DNA of 64,000 bases from Aphanomyces cochlioides (lineage: Eukaryota; Oomycota; Saprolegniomycetes; Saprolegniales; Verrucalvaceae), in the NCBI GenBank assembly GCA_019828595.1, contig JAHQRK010000007.1:186001-250000 (forward strand), given 5' to 3'. The notes under the pieces are model-generated. The model saw only the letters and a program-made list of their open reading frames with translations. It was not told where the DNA came from and did not search any database. The translations under genes and the position numbers were made by a program. How positions within the stretch are numbered: position 1 is the stretch's first letter; each line of letters opens with the position of its first letter. Of this stretch, positions 23,286 to 33,673 are shown piece by piece.

Positions 23286-23945
23286 TTACGACAGTTTGGT
23301 AGATGGACTGTGAAAGGATGCAAGGGTGCGGCGCCGTTTGTGCCGCTTGTCGTCAAAGGTTTCCTGGCGAGCCATTTCTTGGATGTACTTCTTCTGCAGT
23401 TTGATGAAGGTCGACTCAATTGGCATGTCTTCGACAGAAGCGGCTGGACCCTTCCCAGCGACATTCGCATCGACCGTCGTGGGAGCCTTTGGCGCTTGAG
23501 GTGGCTGAGGAATGGCCAAGACGCGCAAGAGCAAACTTCCTCGCGTTTGAATGCGATGCACTAGAGCTCGGAAGAGTCCAAGTTGCTCATGTGTGCTTGA
23601 GAAGACCGAGCTGAACCATCGTTTCTGTGCTTCGAGATGGGATTCATGGATCGATTGCAAGTAGGCAGCCATATCCTGAGCAGCATCACCGTATGCATTG
23701 ACTGCAAGCGCTTGAGCTCGAGAGAGGTCGTCTTCCGCAGTTGTGGCATCTTGGAGCACAGCCAGCATGACGTCCAGTTCGTGGCAAATGTCAGAGTCTG
23801 AGATGACTTGCAAGCAATCGGACGCTTCGAGGACAGACGACATGCACGTCTTGAGCCAATGAATGAGCGATTCCAACGCAGTGACGCTTGCATGCGGTGT
23901 CGCAATCGTTGGAGCTGGCGGCGGAAGTGGCGACGTCGAGTCCAT
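23286..23945 (-). CDS. Conserved-looking helical protein of unknown function
   Basis: Single exon of 219 aa from ATG 23945 (a TTG-initiated extension is possible). After a Pro-rich start (STSPLPPPAP) it is mostly amphipathic helix (ESLIHWLKTCMSSVLEA, DICHELDVMLAVLQDATTA, DMAAYLQSIHESHLEAQKRW). A Pro-rich hinge IPQPPQAPKAP and a basic C-terminus (DDKRHKRRRTLAS) follow that could be a nuclear signal. The helical N-terminus with short basic tail recalls small subunits of nuclear or vesicle-tethering complexes, but no family could be assigned. Codon use matches neighbouring housekeeping genes, and upstream AT runs (23,960-24,000) fit a promoter. Confidence 0.6.
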   Translation of the reverse strand: MDSTSPLPPPAPTIATPHASVTALESLIHWLKTCMSSVLEASDCLQVISDSDICHELDVMLAVLQDATTAEDDLSRAQALAVNAYGDAAQDMAAYLQSIHESHLEAQKRWFSSVFSSTHEQLGLFRALVHRIQTRGSLLLRVLAIPQPPQAPKAPTTVDANVAGKGPAASVEDMPIESTFIKLQKKYIQEMARQETFDDKRHKRRRTLASFHSPSTKLS

Positions 23946-24490
23946 TTCCAAAGGAGGGAAATCAAAATTTGAATTTTCAATTTTATTTTTTTTATTTTTT
24001 TATTGGCGCCAAGACCGGCAGCAACCCGACGGAGGACGACAAACTTCATGCATGCAGGCCCCAATGGAGTAGAATGCATCCAGCAACGCGCAAAGAACTC
24101 ATATATGCTACTCCGAAAGTATGGAGAGACTTTGGCTGTTCTTTCAGATCCAGCTTGAAGCTCGAAGAAGCCATTCATCCGATCTTTCATTGTGTTCACG
24201 GTCAACATGACGGAAGGTTAGACGATATCATCTATCATGGCGGTTGACGCTAGTTGAGTTGTTATGCGCTTCGCAAGGCTTTGAATGCTGCAAGTTTACT
24301 GATCGACGACGTGTATCGCGACAAGCGAACGGGCAAAAGTTGTCAAAGCAAAGAGAAATCAAAGGATCAAAGGGAGTCGACAAGGGCGAGTAGTTACCCG
24401 GCGTAGCTCAGTTTTCGGGACTGCAATGACACCTCTTGCTACCCTGGGCCGTCATGTTCCTTCTTGGTGAAGTCCTTGTCGAATGGGCAA

Positions 24491-25803
24491 ATGAAAGCGT
24501 TTCATGTAGAGCGGACTGCAGTTTCAAACTTGACCATGATCACATCCGAGAAGCGGTTCGGGCCGAAGTTCTCGACAGGACGAGAGGAGGAGCCGGTACG
24601 TCCATCCGCCTGCATTTCGTCCTGTCACGCGCCGCTTAGAGTCCATTGTCATATAGCTTGCCGAGCACATTTCAGCCGAAACTGTCCAAGACTCGCACGG
24701 CTGGATTCGGATCAGAACCATGCTTGAAGTCGCCACCAACGCGGAAAGCAGACTTTGGCACGTACAACCTCGAGCTTCCTGGGGCTTTTCCAAACGTGTA
24801 CACGGCCGAGCAGTGGGAAAACCAGCAGAAACTTCTGCTCGAAGAAACACATCGGGCGCGGATTTCACCGCGCGCTCCAGCTCCACGACTGCAGTTGGCC
24901 GCAGGTCCAGGCTCCTACAACACTGACAGCGACATACTCAAGACTAGGCATGAGTGCCGCTTCTCCAAAGCCAAGCGCTTGGACATGACAGAGTACATTG
25001 AATCCCTTGGTCAAGTCGGCGCAAGTCCAGGTAGACATCCTCCTTCACCGCCGCTGAGAGTGTGTGCAGGTCCAAAATATCTACCAGATGCTTACACAAT
25101 CGCCCATCGATGCGATCCTTCCGTGGTTTCGCTGCCGTCTCGACCGCTTGAGCTCATTCTCCTCTGGTAGAAGTCTCCCACCAAGACGCCAAAGTCGCCA
25201 AGGTTCATGCCGGAGGCGGCCAAATCCATCGCAAATCCATTCCTATGGCCGCAGCGTCTCCAGGCTGCCGTCGACATCAAGCAATCTGGTAGACAATCAA
25301 CTCACTCTACCACGTCTGAAGTTTGCTGCAGGTCCAGGATCGTACGACTTGGGGACGGACTTCGTCAAGAAGACAACCAAGCGAGGGACGTTTGGCACCG
25401 CCAAGCAGATGGACATGCTGTCAAATTTGGTCGCTTATGGACACGGTGCGGCGACCCCCACTGTTTCCTCGTTGCTAGATGATTGTAGTCGGCGTCACAC
25501 CCACTGGCCCTGGGCAGTACGACGTTCCCCCGTCGTCGTTTCACTCCAAGACATTCAACACAAGAGGCGGATACAGATCCCCCACGAAACTTAGCCAAGC
25601 CCTCCACACGACGTACCCAGGACTCGGGAATCGAAGAGGGGCTCATGTTGATTAGATCCAAGGAAACAAATGAAGTGGCAGCCAAGATGCCGCCCGATGA
25701 GATATGGCGAGCCATGCGGAAGGCACCAGATCCACTGCATCTCTCAAGCCATGACTTGTACCCTCATCGCCTAGAGAGCTCGCTGATCTGTCGTCGTGTG
25801 TAG
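24491..25803 (+). CDS. STPGR (sperm-tail PG-rich repeat) protein, flagellar
   Basis: Spliced gene of at least five exons. Exon 1 runs 24491-24595, then a 44-bp intron to 24639. Further introns end at about 25,070, 25,331, 25,486 and 25,656; the segment 25,034-25,290 contains an in-frame TAG and its splicing is not resolved. The repeat motif Pro-Gly-Pro-Gly-Ser-Tyr is clear: AAGPGSYNTDSDILKTRHEC, AAGPGSYDLGTDFVKK and TGPGQYDVPPSSFHSKTFNT, each followed by a basic stretch with TFGTAK or RFSKAK. STPGR proteins bind the inner wall or surface of axonemal microtubules. This fits the zoospore flagellum and the CFAP251 gene elsewhere in the window. The C-terminus probably ends SSLICRRV at the TAG at 25,801. 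Confidence 0.7.
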
Positions 25804-25997
25804 TGGCATTCGTCGTTCAAAGAAGCCAACAGTTCCAGCGTCAACTACGGCGACGGTGACATCAGTGCCCGCAACGCCAACGACGCCGGTGGTTGAACCA
25901 ACGGAGGAGGTGGAGGCTGAACCGACGGTGGAGCCGAGATTGGAGCTTGAATTGCCGCCAGAGGGAGACGTCTTGACAAGCTTTGAGCTGTAATCCA

Positions 25998-26396
25998 TCA
26001 AGAATGTTCCAGCGACGGCATCTCCAAGTGTTGCTGCATGTCCTCGAGCCGTTCCATGAGCTGCCGGTACCATTGGTGGAGGCAACGATAGTCCAGAAGG
26101 AGGCCGAGACAGAACGTCTCCCGCACTGTTTCTCCAAAGGCCACAGGCGCGCCAGTCATGCAAATATTGAGGACGAAGAGAGCCGTGTGCCACGCAACGA
26201 CCGACGCGTTCATGGGCGGAGTCGCTGCAAAGTTGATGAGGAGCTGCGCCGTTCGCGTCACTTGGCGACGACACATCGGACAGGAATCACTTCGACCGAG
26301 CCAGCGATGCAAACACGGCCGGCAGTAGATGTGTCCGCACGTCGTCTCGACAGGATCCGTCGGCATTTCCATGCAGATTGCGCATGGGGCGGCCAT
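25998..26396 (-). CDS. RING-finger (C3HC4) protein, putative E3 ubiquitin ligase
   Basis: 132 aa from ATG 26396. A complete C3HC4 RING sits at the very N-terminus: CAICMEMPTDPVETTCGH, then IYCRPCLHRWLGRSDSCP, then MCRR, with all eight zinc ligands. The remaining 85 residues contain a hydrophobic segment (VVAWHTALFVLNICMTGAPVA) and a helical tail (QWYRQLMERLEDMQQHLEM) that may oligomerise. The frame is read to the stop after SLEHS; downstream frames (Pro/Thr/Val-rich text to about 25,790) could be a further spliced exon. It converges on the STPGR gene. Confidence 0.8.
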   Translation of the reverse strand: MAAPCAICMEMPTDPVETTCGHIYCRPCLHRWLGRSDSCPMCRRQVTRTAQLLINFAATPPMNASVVAWHTALFVLNICMTGAPVAFGETVRETFCLGLLLDYRCLHQWYRQLMERLEDMQQHLEMPSLEHS

Positions 26397-26538
26397 GGAG
26401 ATTGTTGCATGGACGTTGCATACCTCGGGAACAACCCCAACGGACTGAGCGTTTCACAAAGATGGCAGGTCGGACAGTCGTGTCAAACGGTGAACTTCGC
26501 CACCCGTCGATCGCTCATTCCTCTTTTCGCCATCGTCA

Positions 26539-26965
26539 ATGCAAGCCGCTCTCTTCCTCGCTGCTATGCTTGCTGTCGTCTCGAGCCGGCCAGAGTACTC
26601 AGCTCGCATTCCGAACGGCGACAACGTCCCTGGTTATTACTCACTGGGGCACCGAGACGACAGTGGTGGTCCACGCAATGCATTCGGTAATGCCTACGGC
26701 TCTGCTGGCAAGTGGACTGTGGCGTTGTGTCAGCAAGATTCAGAACGGTCAGGAACTGGGCGATCCTTGCTGCATCTGGACGCAAGGGACAGCTCCCAAC
26801 CAAACGACGGGGCTGTCACACCCAGGTCTGGCGTCGAGCAAGAGAGACCCGGCGCTGTTCAGCAAGATCAACTGCACGGGCTTGACGATGAGCCAAACGT
26901 GGACAGCCACATGGCCACTCGTTGCTGCATGGAGCTGCGTCATCTCCATATGGAGTTGTTTGTAA
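26539..26965 (+). pseudogene. Temptin-like secreted protein, frameshifted in the Asp-rich loop
   Basis: From ATG 26539 a signal peptide (MQAALFLAAMLAVVSS) is followed by the temptin-type start SARIPNGDNVPGYYSLGH and NAFGNAYGSAGKWTVALCQQ. The frame then moves by one base near 26,745. The second frame continues with IQNGQELGDPCCIWTQG and TTGLSHPGLASSK, both typical of oomycete temptin-like extracellular proteins, to a hydrophobic end and the TAA at 26,963-26,965. Family members read DSDGDGxTNGQELGDPCC here, so a short deletion has removed the Asp-Gly loop and shifted the frame. It may be a young pseudogene, a strain-specific allele or a sequence error. Function is unknown; temptin itself is a marine pheromone-complex protein. 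Confidence 0.65.
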
Positions 26966-27196
26966 CATTGCGTTGCACCTCTCGTCACCGTTCCTCCTTC
27001 TGTGTCTCTACAACCAGCCACCCGCGACCATCGATCGCACTGCAGAGCGAGCGCAACGCCGCCGCCGCCATGGTGTGGAAGATAGAGAGCATCTCTGGAG
27101 TCGCTGGAACTACAAACCCAGAAGGACATTTGAAAAGTGTGAAATATTTTACATTAGATTAGTGGTGGTGCTACAACCCAAATGGGCAACTTGTCT

Positions 27197-27559
27197 TCAG
27201 AGCGAGATCGCGGCGTGCGATGGAGCGTGGTGTTGGCTGCGGTGATAGATCTGCGCGAGGCGCCAGAGGAGCGTCGTAGGGTTCAAGTACTCGGAGCGAC
27301 GGAGGGCGGTGTGGTAGAGCACCTTCTCCAACTTTTGAGCGAGACTTGGGAGGCGAGCGCGGGCTTGGCTACACGCATGGGGCTTTCTCGCTTCGAGGAC
27401 TGCCACAATCTGCCGCTGGACGAGGCGGCGGTCTCGGAGCGTGATGAGGAAGCGGTGGTTGAGCTTGAAAAAGCGGTTCATCAAGATGATCGTAGCGACG
27501 GATTCACAAGATGATGTGGTCATGACTGCGCAGGTTTGAAAATATCTGCAAGTCTTCAT
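27197..27559 (-). CDS. Small KIX-like domain protein
   Basis: 120 aa from ATG 27559. Residues 40-105 read HRFLITLRDRRLVQRQIVA, then VLEARKPHACSQARARLPSL, then AQKLEKVLYHTALRRSEY. This matches the spacing of KIX domains (three helices, conserved Ala/Leu face, Glu-x2-x2-Tyr near the C-terminus) found in Mediator subunit 15 and CBP/p300. If right, it would bind activation domains in the nucleus. The protein is far shorter than MED15. A stand-alone KIX or a fragment of a larger gene are both possible. The assignment is by pattern only. Confidence 0.5.
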   Translation of the reverse strand: MKTCRYFQTCAVMTTSSCESVATIILMNRFFKLNHRFLITLRDRRLVQRQIVAVLEARKPHACSQARARLPSLAQKLEKVLYHTALRRSEYLNPTTLLWRLAQIYHRSQHHAPSHAAISL

Positions 27560-28109
27560 CGAAACAGGCTACAATCTCCATGCCGCACGCGTCACGCTGG
27601 GCGTAACCACATGTGAAACCTTGAGACAGCGAGCAACTCAACACGTGCCATGCATCGTCGTCGGCAACTCTCCAGGATTGATCGCCCTCTTGATCTTTGT
27701 ATGCTTGTATGCAGTGAAGTGTGCGAGACGAGCAGAGATGACGGGTTGGGTTGCAACCACAACCACCTGGGTGACGTGCAAACGACGTCGACAGCGCCCT
27801 GGGGACTACTCAAGAGATGTTGTCGTCTAGACACGACCGGTCTTTCCATCCCGTCGCCATCTCTCGACGCTGTGATTCCTCCGTCGTCATCCCAGACTGC
27901 TCACATGGCGAGATCTCAACTTTCCCTCGGTTTAATGACATTGAACATCTCGACACCTTAGTTTTTTCTATGAGACTTTGATAGGAACTTGCCTTAATTT
28001 CCACTAAACCGAGGGAAATGCACATGTACAAGATCAAGCTGTCACTGCTGAGGGGCAAGAAGAGAAGGAGGAAGAAGAGCAACAACGTCATGGTCCAAGC
28101 GATCGTGTA
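27560..28109. other. Intergenic with a 14-bp inverted repeat
   Basis: Holds the promoter side of the KIX-like gene and the 3' side of STOML2. A plus-strand frame at 27,621-27,830 encodes a possible membrane segment (GLIALLIFVCLYAVKCARR) but has no upstream ATG. Arms TTTCCCTCGGTTTA (27921-27934) and TAAACCGAGGGAAA (28005-28018) form a 98-bp inverted-repeat unit like a tiny MITE. Confidence 0.4.
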
Positions 28110-29382
28110 TTAAAGCTTGGGTAGATTAGTCGTATCGTCCAACTCGTAGTCGGCGTTGTCAGCGTTGGGGGGCGCTGGGGCCCTGTTGCCCGCGGTCTTC
28201 TTCTGAACGTTGGCGAAGATCGACAGCGCCGACGCGACCATCGAGGCAGGATCATTCGTGTTGGAGGGAAGAAGCACCTAAACCAAAGGCGTGAGTCCAT
28301 GCGGCGGTGGAGTGATGAGGGGGCCTTACCGTCGTGCTTTCTTTCGCGACGTTGCCAAAGGCCTCGACGTATTTTTCAGCGATTTGAAGCGCGACAGCGT
28401 TCTGACCGCCGTTCGATTGAATCGCAGCCGAGAGCGTCTTGATCGCTTCCGCCGACGCTTCTGCTCGTGCGAGAATCGCAGCAGCGTTACCTTGTGCCTC
28501 GAGCACAATGGCTTGCTTCTTGCCTTCCGCTACGTTGATGTACGCTTGGCGTTCACCTTCCGAGTCGAGAATCTCCGCGCGCTTCTTTCGCTCCGCTTCG
28601 GCTTGCATGTCCATGGCAGCTTTGACCGAGGTTGGTGGCGCAATATCGCGGATTTCATAGCGCAAACACTTGATGCCCCATGCTTCCGCCGCTTGATTGA
28701 TTGAGGCAACTGGCGATAGTCGTTAGCTTGTCGTCAATAGCGAGAGGTCGTACCAATGTTCTTGTTGAGGTGTTCACGCTCTTCAAACGTCTTGTCGAGC
28801 GTGATTTTACCAAGCTCAGATCGCATTGTCGTCTGCGCGAGTTGCGTGACAGCGTAGATGGGATCTTCCACGCCATACGATGCTTTGTACGGGTCTTCGA
28901 TCTACTCCCCACGACATTGAGCGATTGAAATCGCAGGAAAAGAAGACGAACCTTGACGTAGAGCACGCCATCAATGTGAATCGTCACGTTGTCTTTGGTA
29001 ATCGCGGACTGTCCAGGGATCTTGATTGCTTCTTCCTTTAGCGAGTGCACATAAGCAACTCGGTCGACGACCGGGATCAAAAAGTGAAGCCCTGGCTCGA
29101 GCGTTGTGTGGAAGCGACCAAAACGTTCGACTACCCACTACAAGTACACATCAGGCTCACTTCCTATCGATGAGCGACGTACCGCTCGCTGCTGGGGAAC
29201 GACTAAAACGCCCTAGAGCAAAAATGTGGTTGGTGTCGATAGCAACTGGATGATCGTACCAAGTTGACTGGAGTTTCCCTGGACATGCTATCAAAGTCAT
29301 CCATTCGGAGAAGTTGTCTAGAGGCATGGAAAGACCGCACGGGGGTCAAAACCCGTCGGAAGGTCGGCGCAGCGCGCATCAT
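28110..29382 (-). CDS. STOML2: Stomatin-like protein 2, mitochondrial
   Basis: Six exons on the minus strand: 29382-29260, 29212-29183, 29137-28952, 28901-28754, 28709-28330 and 28277-28110, with introns of 45-52 bp; 344 aa, close to the usual length of about 350. Residues 1-30 are an Arg/Ser-rich mitochondrial presequence ([18 protein letters not shown]). The SPFH/band-7 domain follows: [64 protein letters not shown] and [20 protein letters not shown]. Then comes the Ala/Glu-rich helix ([20 protein letters not shown]) and C-terminal tail. SLP-2 forms cardiolipin-linked assemblies with prohibitins in the inner membrane. All exons join in frame. The gene is intact. Confidence 0.93.
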
Positions 29383-29973
29383 CTTGGCAATTCTTGGCAA
29401 AAGAACGATGGCGAAGGATGTGCGTCGCCGAGACAATCACAAGATGGATTGGTTAAAAATCCACCAAGCAAACAATTATATGCTCAGAACCGACACACAA
29501 CTCGATGACAGCAGCGTCACGCTCCACTTCCTGCATCCTCAACGAGCAGAGCAAAGAGAGGCCATGATAGGCACTGCCCTGAGTTAGCGCACCTTGCGAG
29601 GAAGACCTCAGCCTGCTTGCTTTGCTAGAATCGGAGCCGTTAGCGATTGAGCAACGTCAAACCTCGAGCTCTTCACGTTGTCAACTCTCATGAGGAAACC
29701 ACAGAGAGCGCGTGCCTTCTCTAGGGATATACAGAGCATGCCGAGGGGAAGACTATCATGTTCCGCCAAGCGAGCATTCGCGCCAATTTCGGCTCACTCA
29801 GCGTCGTCCTCACCACAAATTCCGCTGAAGGCCGTCGTTGCGACTTCATTACGCTTCTCGCACCGCTCTCTTCGACGAGGATGACGTTGAGCAGGAAGAA
29901 GGAACTCTTCTCCCATATCTTAACAACGCTCAAAGCACTTGGATGTAATTTATCTCTCTCTCCCGACATAAAG
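29383..29973. other. Intergenic between STOML2 and the kinase gene
   Basis: Promoter side of STOML2 and 3' side of the kinase gene. Only overlapping ORFs antisense to or extending from neighbours are present. Confidence 0.4.
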
Positions 29974-32900
29974 TTATGGCATGCTGTCGCTAGGAAGCGT
30001 TCGAAAGTGCGCGACAATGTCGGCCATGGACGGCCGCTTGGCGGGATCTTCCTGAAAGCATTGCGCCATGATATCGCGATGCGCCTGTGGAATCGCCGAC
30101 ACGTGATCGAGACGCCCGCCTTCCAAGACCCACGCAGCCGCTTCCGCCCCCGACAGATTCGCAAACGGCTTCTCTTCCGTGAACGTCGCCCACATCATGA
30201 CACCAAACGAATACACGTCCGACTTGTACGAGTACAAGTGCGGCGGCTGCAGACTCTCCGGCGGCATGTGCTTGAGCGGCGTCATGCCGCCGTCTTCTGC
30301 GTACGATCCTTCTGGCGATTCCGCAGGACGACACATGCCAAAGTCGCAAATCTTGGCGCGGCCTGACGGATCCACGAGACAGTTCCGCGCCGCCACATCG
30401 CGATGGACAAAGCCGCCTACATGGATGTTGAGCAGGCCCAGCGCGGCGTCGCAGAGGATGCGGTTCTTCGCCGCCAAGGACAATTTGGTCGTCTGGACAA
30501 GATATTCCAAGTTGCCGTCCGAGACAAACTCGGACACGAGCGTCAGTGGCTCTTCGACGTTGCTGGACGCGCCGACAAATGACACAATGTGTGGATGATG
30601 GCCTAGCATGGCCAGGACGGCGGCTTCACGGCGGAACTCGGCGACGATGCGGTCGTTTTCGTCGCCGTATTGGTTTGGACGCACCATGCGCACGACGACC
30701 TAGACGGCAACGACGACGTGAGCATGATGAGACGACAGAGAGACGAGTGCTTACCTCGAGCGATTCAAAGCTAGCGCGATAGGAATAGCCCGACTGGCTG
30801 AAAGCAAGCAGGTTGCGGAGTTTGAGTTCCCCAAAGGCGATCTCTCGATGGGCGAGCGGCAGGAGAGAGTCTTCGTGGCGGAGTTGCGCGACTTCGAACG
30901 AGCTCCCGCGGTTGCTTGTGACGAAAATGAACGAGCGGACGACAGCCACACGTGTCCCGCAGACGACTTTGGCGATCAAGACAGCCTGACCGACGCTGGC
31001 CATCTGTGTGCTCTCGACGCGGAACTTGGCGCTCGTAGACTCACCGAGCCATGAGACGATCTGCGTTTGGCATTCCTCCGCGACGGTGAACCCTTCAGGA
31101 GCAGTCAAAGTGACGTGGAGAAGCGAGCCGCGACGGAATGGCACGGTCGTGGGCTTGGACACTTCGTCGTCCTCCTCATTGAGGCCAGCAACGACGAGAT
31201 GCAGCCAGAGATCAAAGTCAAAGGCGACGCCACGGCCGACGCAAGGTGGAGCGTACGCTCGAAACTGCACAGCGTCTTCGTCCGACGCTAGAGGCGGCAG
31301 TGTGGTGACGGAGATCGTCGTCGACTCGGGCGTGAATGGTCTGCTCGGTTTGGTGTTGGCTGGCGCATTTTCCAATTGTGGAAATGCTGGTGGCGGCGGA
31401 ATCGTCGACGCGACAGGATCGAGCGCCTGCAGCAGCTCCGATGCATTCTTAAGGTCGCGCAGATCCACGACGTTGGACGTTGATCGCTGGACAGATTGCC
31501 GACTGCGAATGGGACCGACTTGGCCGCGCCATTCGGACTCGGTGTCGATGTAACTACTGCTATGTCCATCGATTTCGTCGTCCAAGTCGTCGGTCGGTGG
31601 CGGATGTGGCGTTTCTCCATTCGACTCTGCGGGCGATTGACGAAGGATAGGAACTTGTGGCTGTCGACTGGCCGCAATCGCAGCGAGGATTTCAGATGCA
31701 TTGCCAACGTCTGCCAGGTTGACAACCGTGCCAGACTGCGGTGTCGTGGACGTGCCGAGGTCTGTGCCGTCGTAAATGTCCCCCGAGTAGACATTCGGCG
31801 ACGCGGTAACTCTAGAAGTTCGCAATTCACTTGATCTATCAGGACGGTTCATAGAGGTCCATGTCGTGCTGTGTTACCTTTGCATGCCGCTGGATTGGCG
31901 AACGCCGACGTTGGCAATCGGAGGTCGTGGCGGCGGCGGCGGCGTTTGGATTTGTCCAGCGGACATTTCAGAGACGACGATCGCAGCGGATGGGTCGGTG
32001 GGATCAAACGTCGTTTGCTTGGACTTGACCATGCATGTGTGGCAGATGGAATACTTTTCCACGCCAATGCCAGGCGTGACGCGCTGGTGGCTCCCGCAGT
32101 GCGAGCAAAAGACATCCTGGCAGACGCGGCATGTGTACTTGCGCTGGAGGAGATGAAACTTGGCGCCGCAGCAGCTACAGCTCTTTGACGACATGGACGA
32201 CCTAGACTCGTTCGACGACGACGGCGCAGACGACGAAGAGCGAGCGCGAATCGACTGCGAATTGCGGAAATGATCGCCCAAGAAACGAAGACTGTGGAGA
32301 CGAAGACCCATCATGCGGAGCCGGACATCGAGCGGCACAAAGCCGCAAAAGTCCACTTGGAGGAGATACGTCACTTCGATCACGCCTTCCTCTTGTGTCT
32401 CCGTTGCTACTATACCCGAACGAAAGAGGCGACCACGCACAGCGTCTTCCCTTGGAGGTCGCGTCGCAATGTCGATGGAGTGCATCGCGCAGACCCAGCC
32501 CCTGGTCTTTCTCGTCGTGTCCATGATATCCTCTTGCGCCTACAGAGGACGACATTGATTTCACACAGCAGAGGTGGGTGCGTACCTCTAGGTAGACAAA
32601 ATCGCGCGCCTGAATCGTTCTGCTGGGACTTGGCATCGTGGCGGCTTTAACAAGAATCGCATGACGGGGAAATTGCTTTGACTGACGGCGGACCGCCGTG
32701 ACCGTATCGTAGTGCGAGAGATCACCATAGAAGGATCCATGAAACGCCGGCGCTTGCTCTTTTTCCGAATTGAGGAGCATCGCGATCTGGTCGATCGATG
32801 TATTGTGGACTCGCGTAACGCCGCACATGAACGTCAGCGTGTCGTTCACGGGGCATTCACCAATGTAGACATCGACAGGATCTGATGCTGACGTCGGCGT

Positions 32901-33029
32901 GACGGGCGTCCAGCGCACGGTGGATTTATCGCTCCGGCGGGCAGCATACGCAACGATCGTACATACTTCCCGTCCAAGATTCTTCAAGCTGCTGATCTCG
33001 CTCTCGGTGAACTCTCGACGGATGGCCAT
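29974..33029 (-). CDS. START-like/FYVE-like/TKL protein kinase fusion
   Basis: Exons 33029-32586, 32539-31878, 31835-30755 and 30699-29974 (introns 42-55 bp); 970 aa from the first ATG. The frame stays open to 33155 (KVVEEAGAFPNINAHT), so a 5' exon is probably missing. Residues 1-240 resemble the START-like domain of oomycete FYVE proteins (RDFVYLEAQEDIMDTTRKTR, VRGRLFRSG, DFCGFVPLD). Residues about 264-320 are a FYVE-type zinc finger with paired cysteines (SCSCCGAKFHLLQRKYTCRVC, FCSHCGSHQR), but the basic RRHHCR patch is only RKYTCR. A Pro/Ser-rich linker follows. The kinase (from about 705) has HRDVAARNCLVDP, DFGMCR and SDVYSFGVMMWATF. The beta-3 Lys is Arg (VVVRMV), so activity is uncertain. 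Likely endosomal signalling; lipid binding not shown. Confidence 0.8.
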
Positions 33030-33256
33030 GATATCGACGGGCGAGTGTGAGATACGCGCAAGTGTGTGCGCGTTGATGTTTGGAAATGCACCCGCTTCCT
33101 CCACAACCTTATATTTCGACAAAGTATTACATCTCAGAGGTGATGTAAGCACCAAAATTACAAAAATATATTATAAACTAAATGTATATTTTGAATTAAT
33201 TATTTTATTATATTTAAAAATAATTATTTTTTGTGTTATTTTTAGCTGACATTGGC
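33030..33256. other. AT-rich block upstream of the kinase gene
   Basis: A run of about 90 bp (33,150-33,240) is almost pure A/T and contains ATAAACTAAATGTATATTTTG-like text. It sits where a 5' exon or promoter of the kinase gene is expected, so it may be an inserted or expanded sequence that separates the gene from its start. Confidence 0.35.
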
Positions 33257-33673
33257 TCAGAATATAGAAAACCCAAGATGGTCAGCAAAATTGAGAGAGC
33301 CAGGTTGGCACCGATAGATCCGCCACGACATGTGGTTGAGCAATGTCATGGAAGACGTGCGCCATGCCATTGCCAACGCCGCATACAAATGAGACTCTCG
33401 ATTCATTGACAAATCCCCGACGTCCAGCCGCCACAGCCTTGTGCGGACTCTCACGGCGAGAGATTTGGCCAACTTGTTGCTGCCTAGCCTGCCGACAAAG
33501 ACAACAACATTTATATCAGCTCGAAAGATTTGCTCTGCAACATGATTGAAAAGACAAAGATCGTATTGTGACAATGCAATCGTCTCGCCACGAGTATGAT
33601 CAAGTAACAACGCCGAATGAGAAAGAGGTGGAGTTCCAAGCAGAATGGCAATGGGATGGCGAAGGTCTTTCAT
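33257..33673 (-). CDS. Unassigned 138-codon ORF overlapping the SH2 gene stop
   Basis: Its ATG overlaps the TAA stop of the SH2 gene (TAATG). It encodes HPIAILLGTPPLSHSALLLD, then FNHVAEQIFRADINVVVFVG, with some hydrophobic beta-like segments. No family is recognised. Overlapping start and stop are unusual for eukaryotic genes, so it may be a chance ORF in the 3' untranslated region or part of a decayed gene. Confidence 0.2.
   Translation of the reverse strand: MKDLRHPIAILLGTPPLSHSALLLDHTRGETIALSQYDLCLFNHVAEQIFRADINVVVFVGRLGSNKLAKSLAVRVRTRLWRLDVGDLSMNRESHLYAALAMAWRTSSMTLLNHMSWRIYRCQPGSLNFADHLGFSIF

Noticed and set aside
24396..24450. tRNA-like text GGCGTAGCTCAGTTTTCGGG
   Set aside because: It resembles a D-arm, but there is no T-arm (GGTTCGA-type) or closing acceptor stem downstream.
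27621..27830. Small membrane protein ORF
   Set aside because: The hydrophobic segment has no upstream in-frame ATG and no splice partner I could support.
33257..33673. 138-codon ORF treated as a firm gene downstream of the SH2 gene
   Set aside because: It starts inside the upstream stop codon and lacks any recognisable domain, so it is kept only at low confidence.
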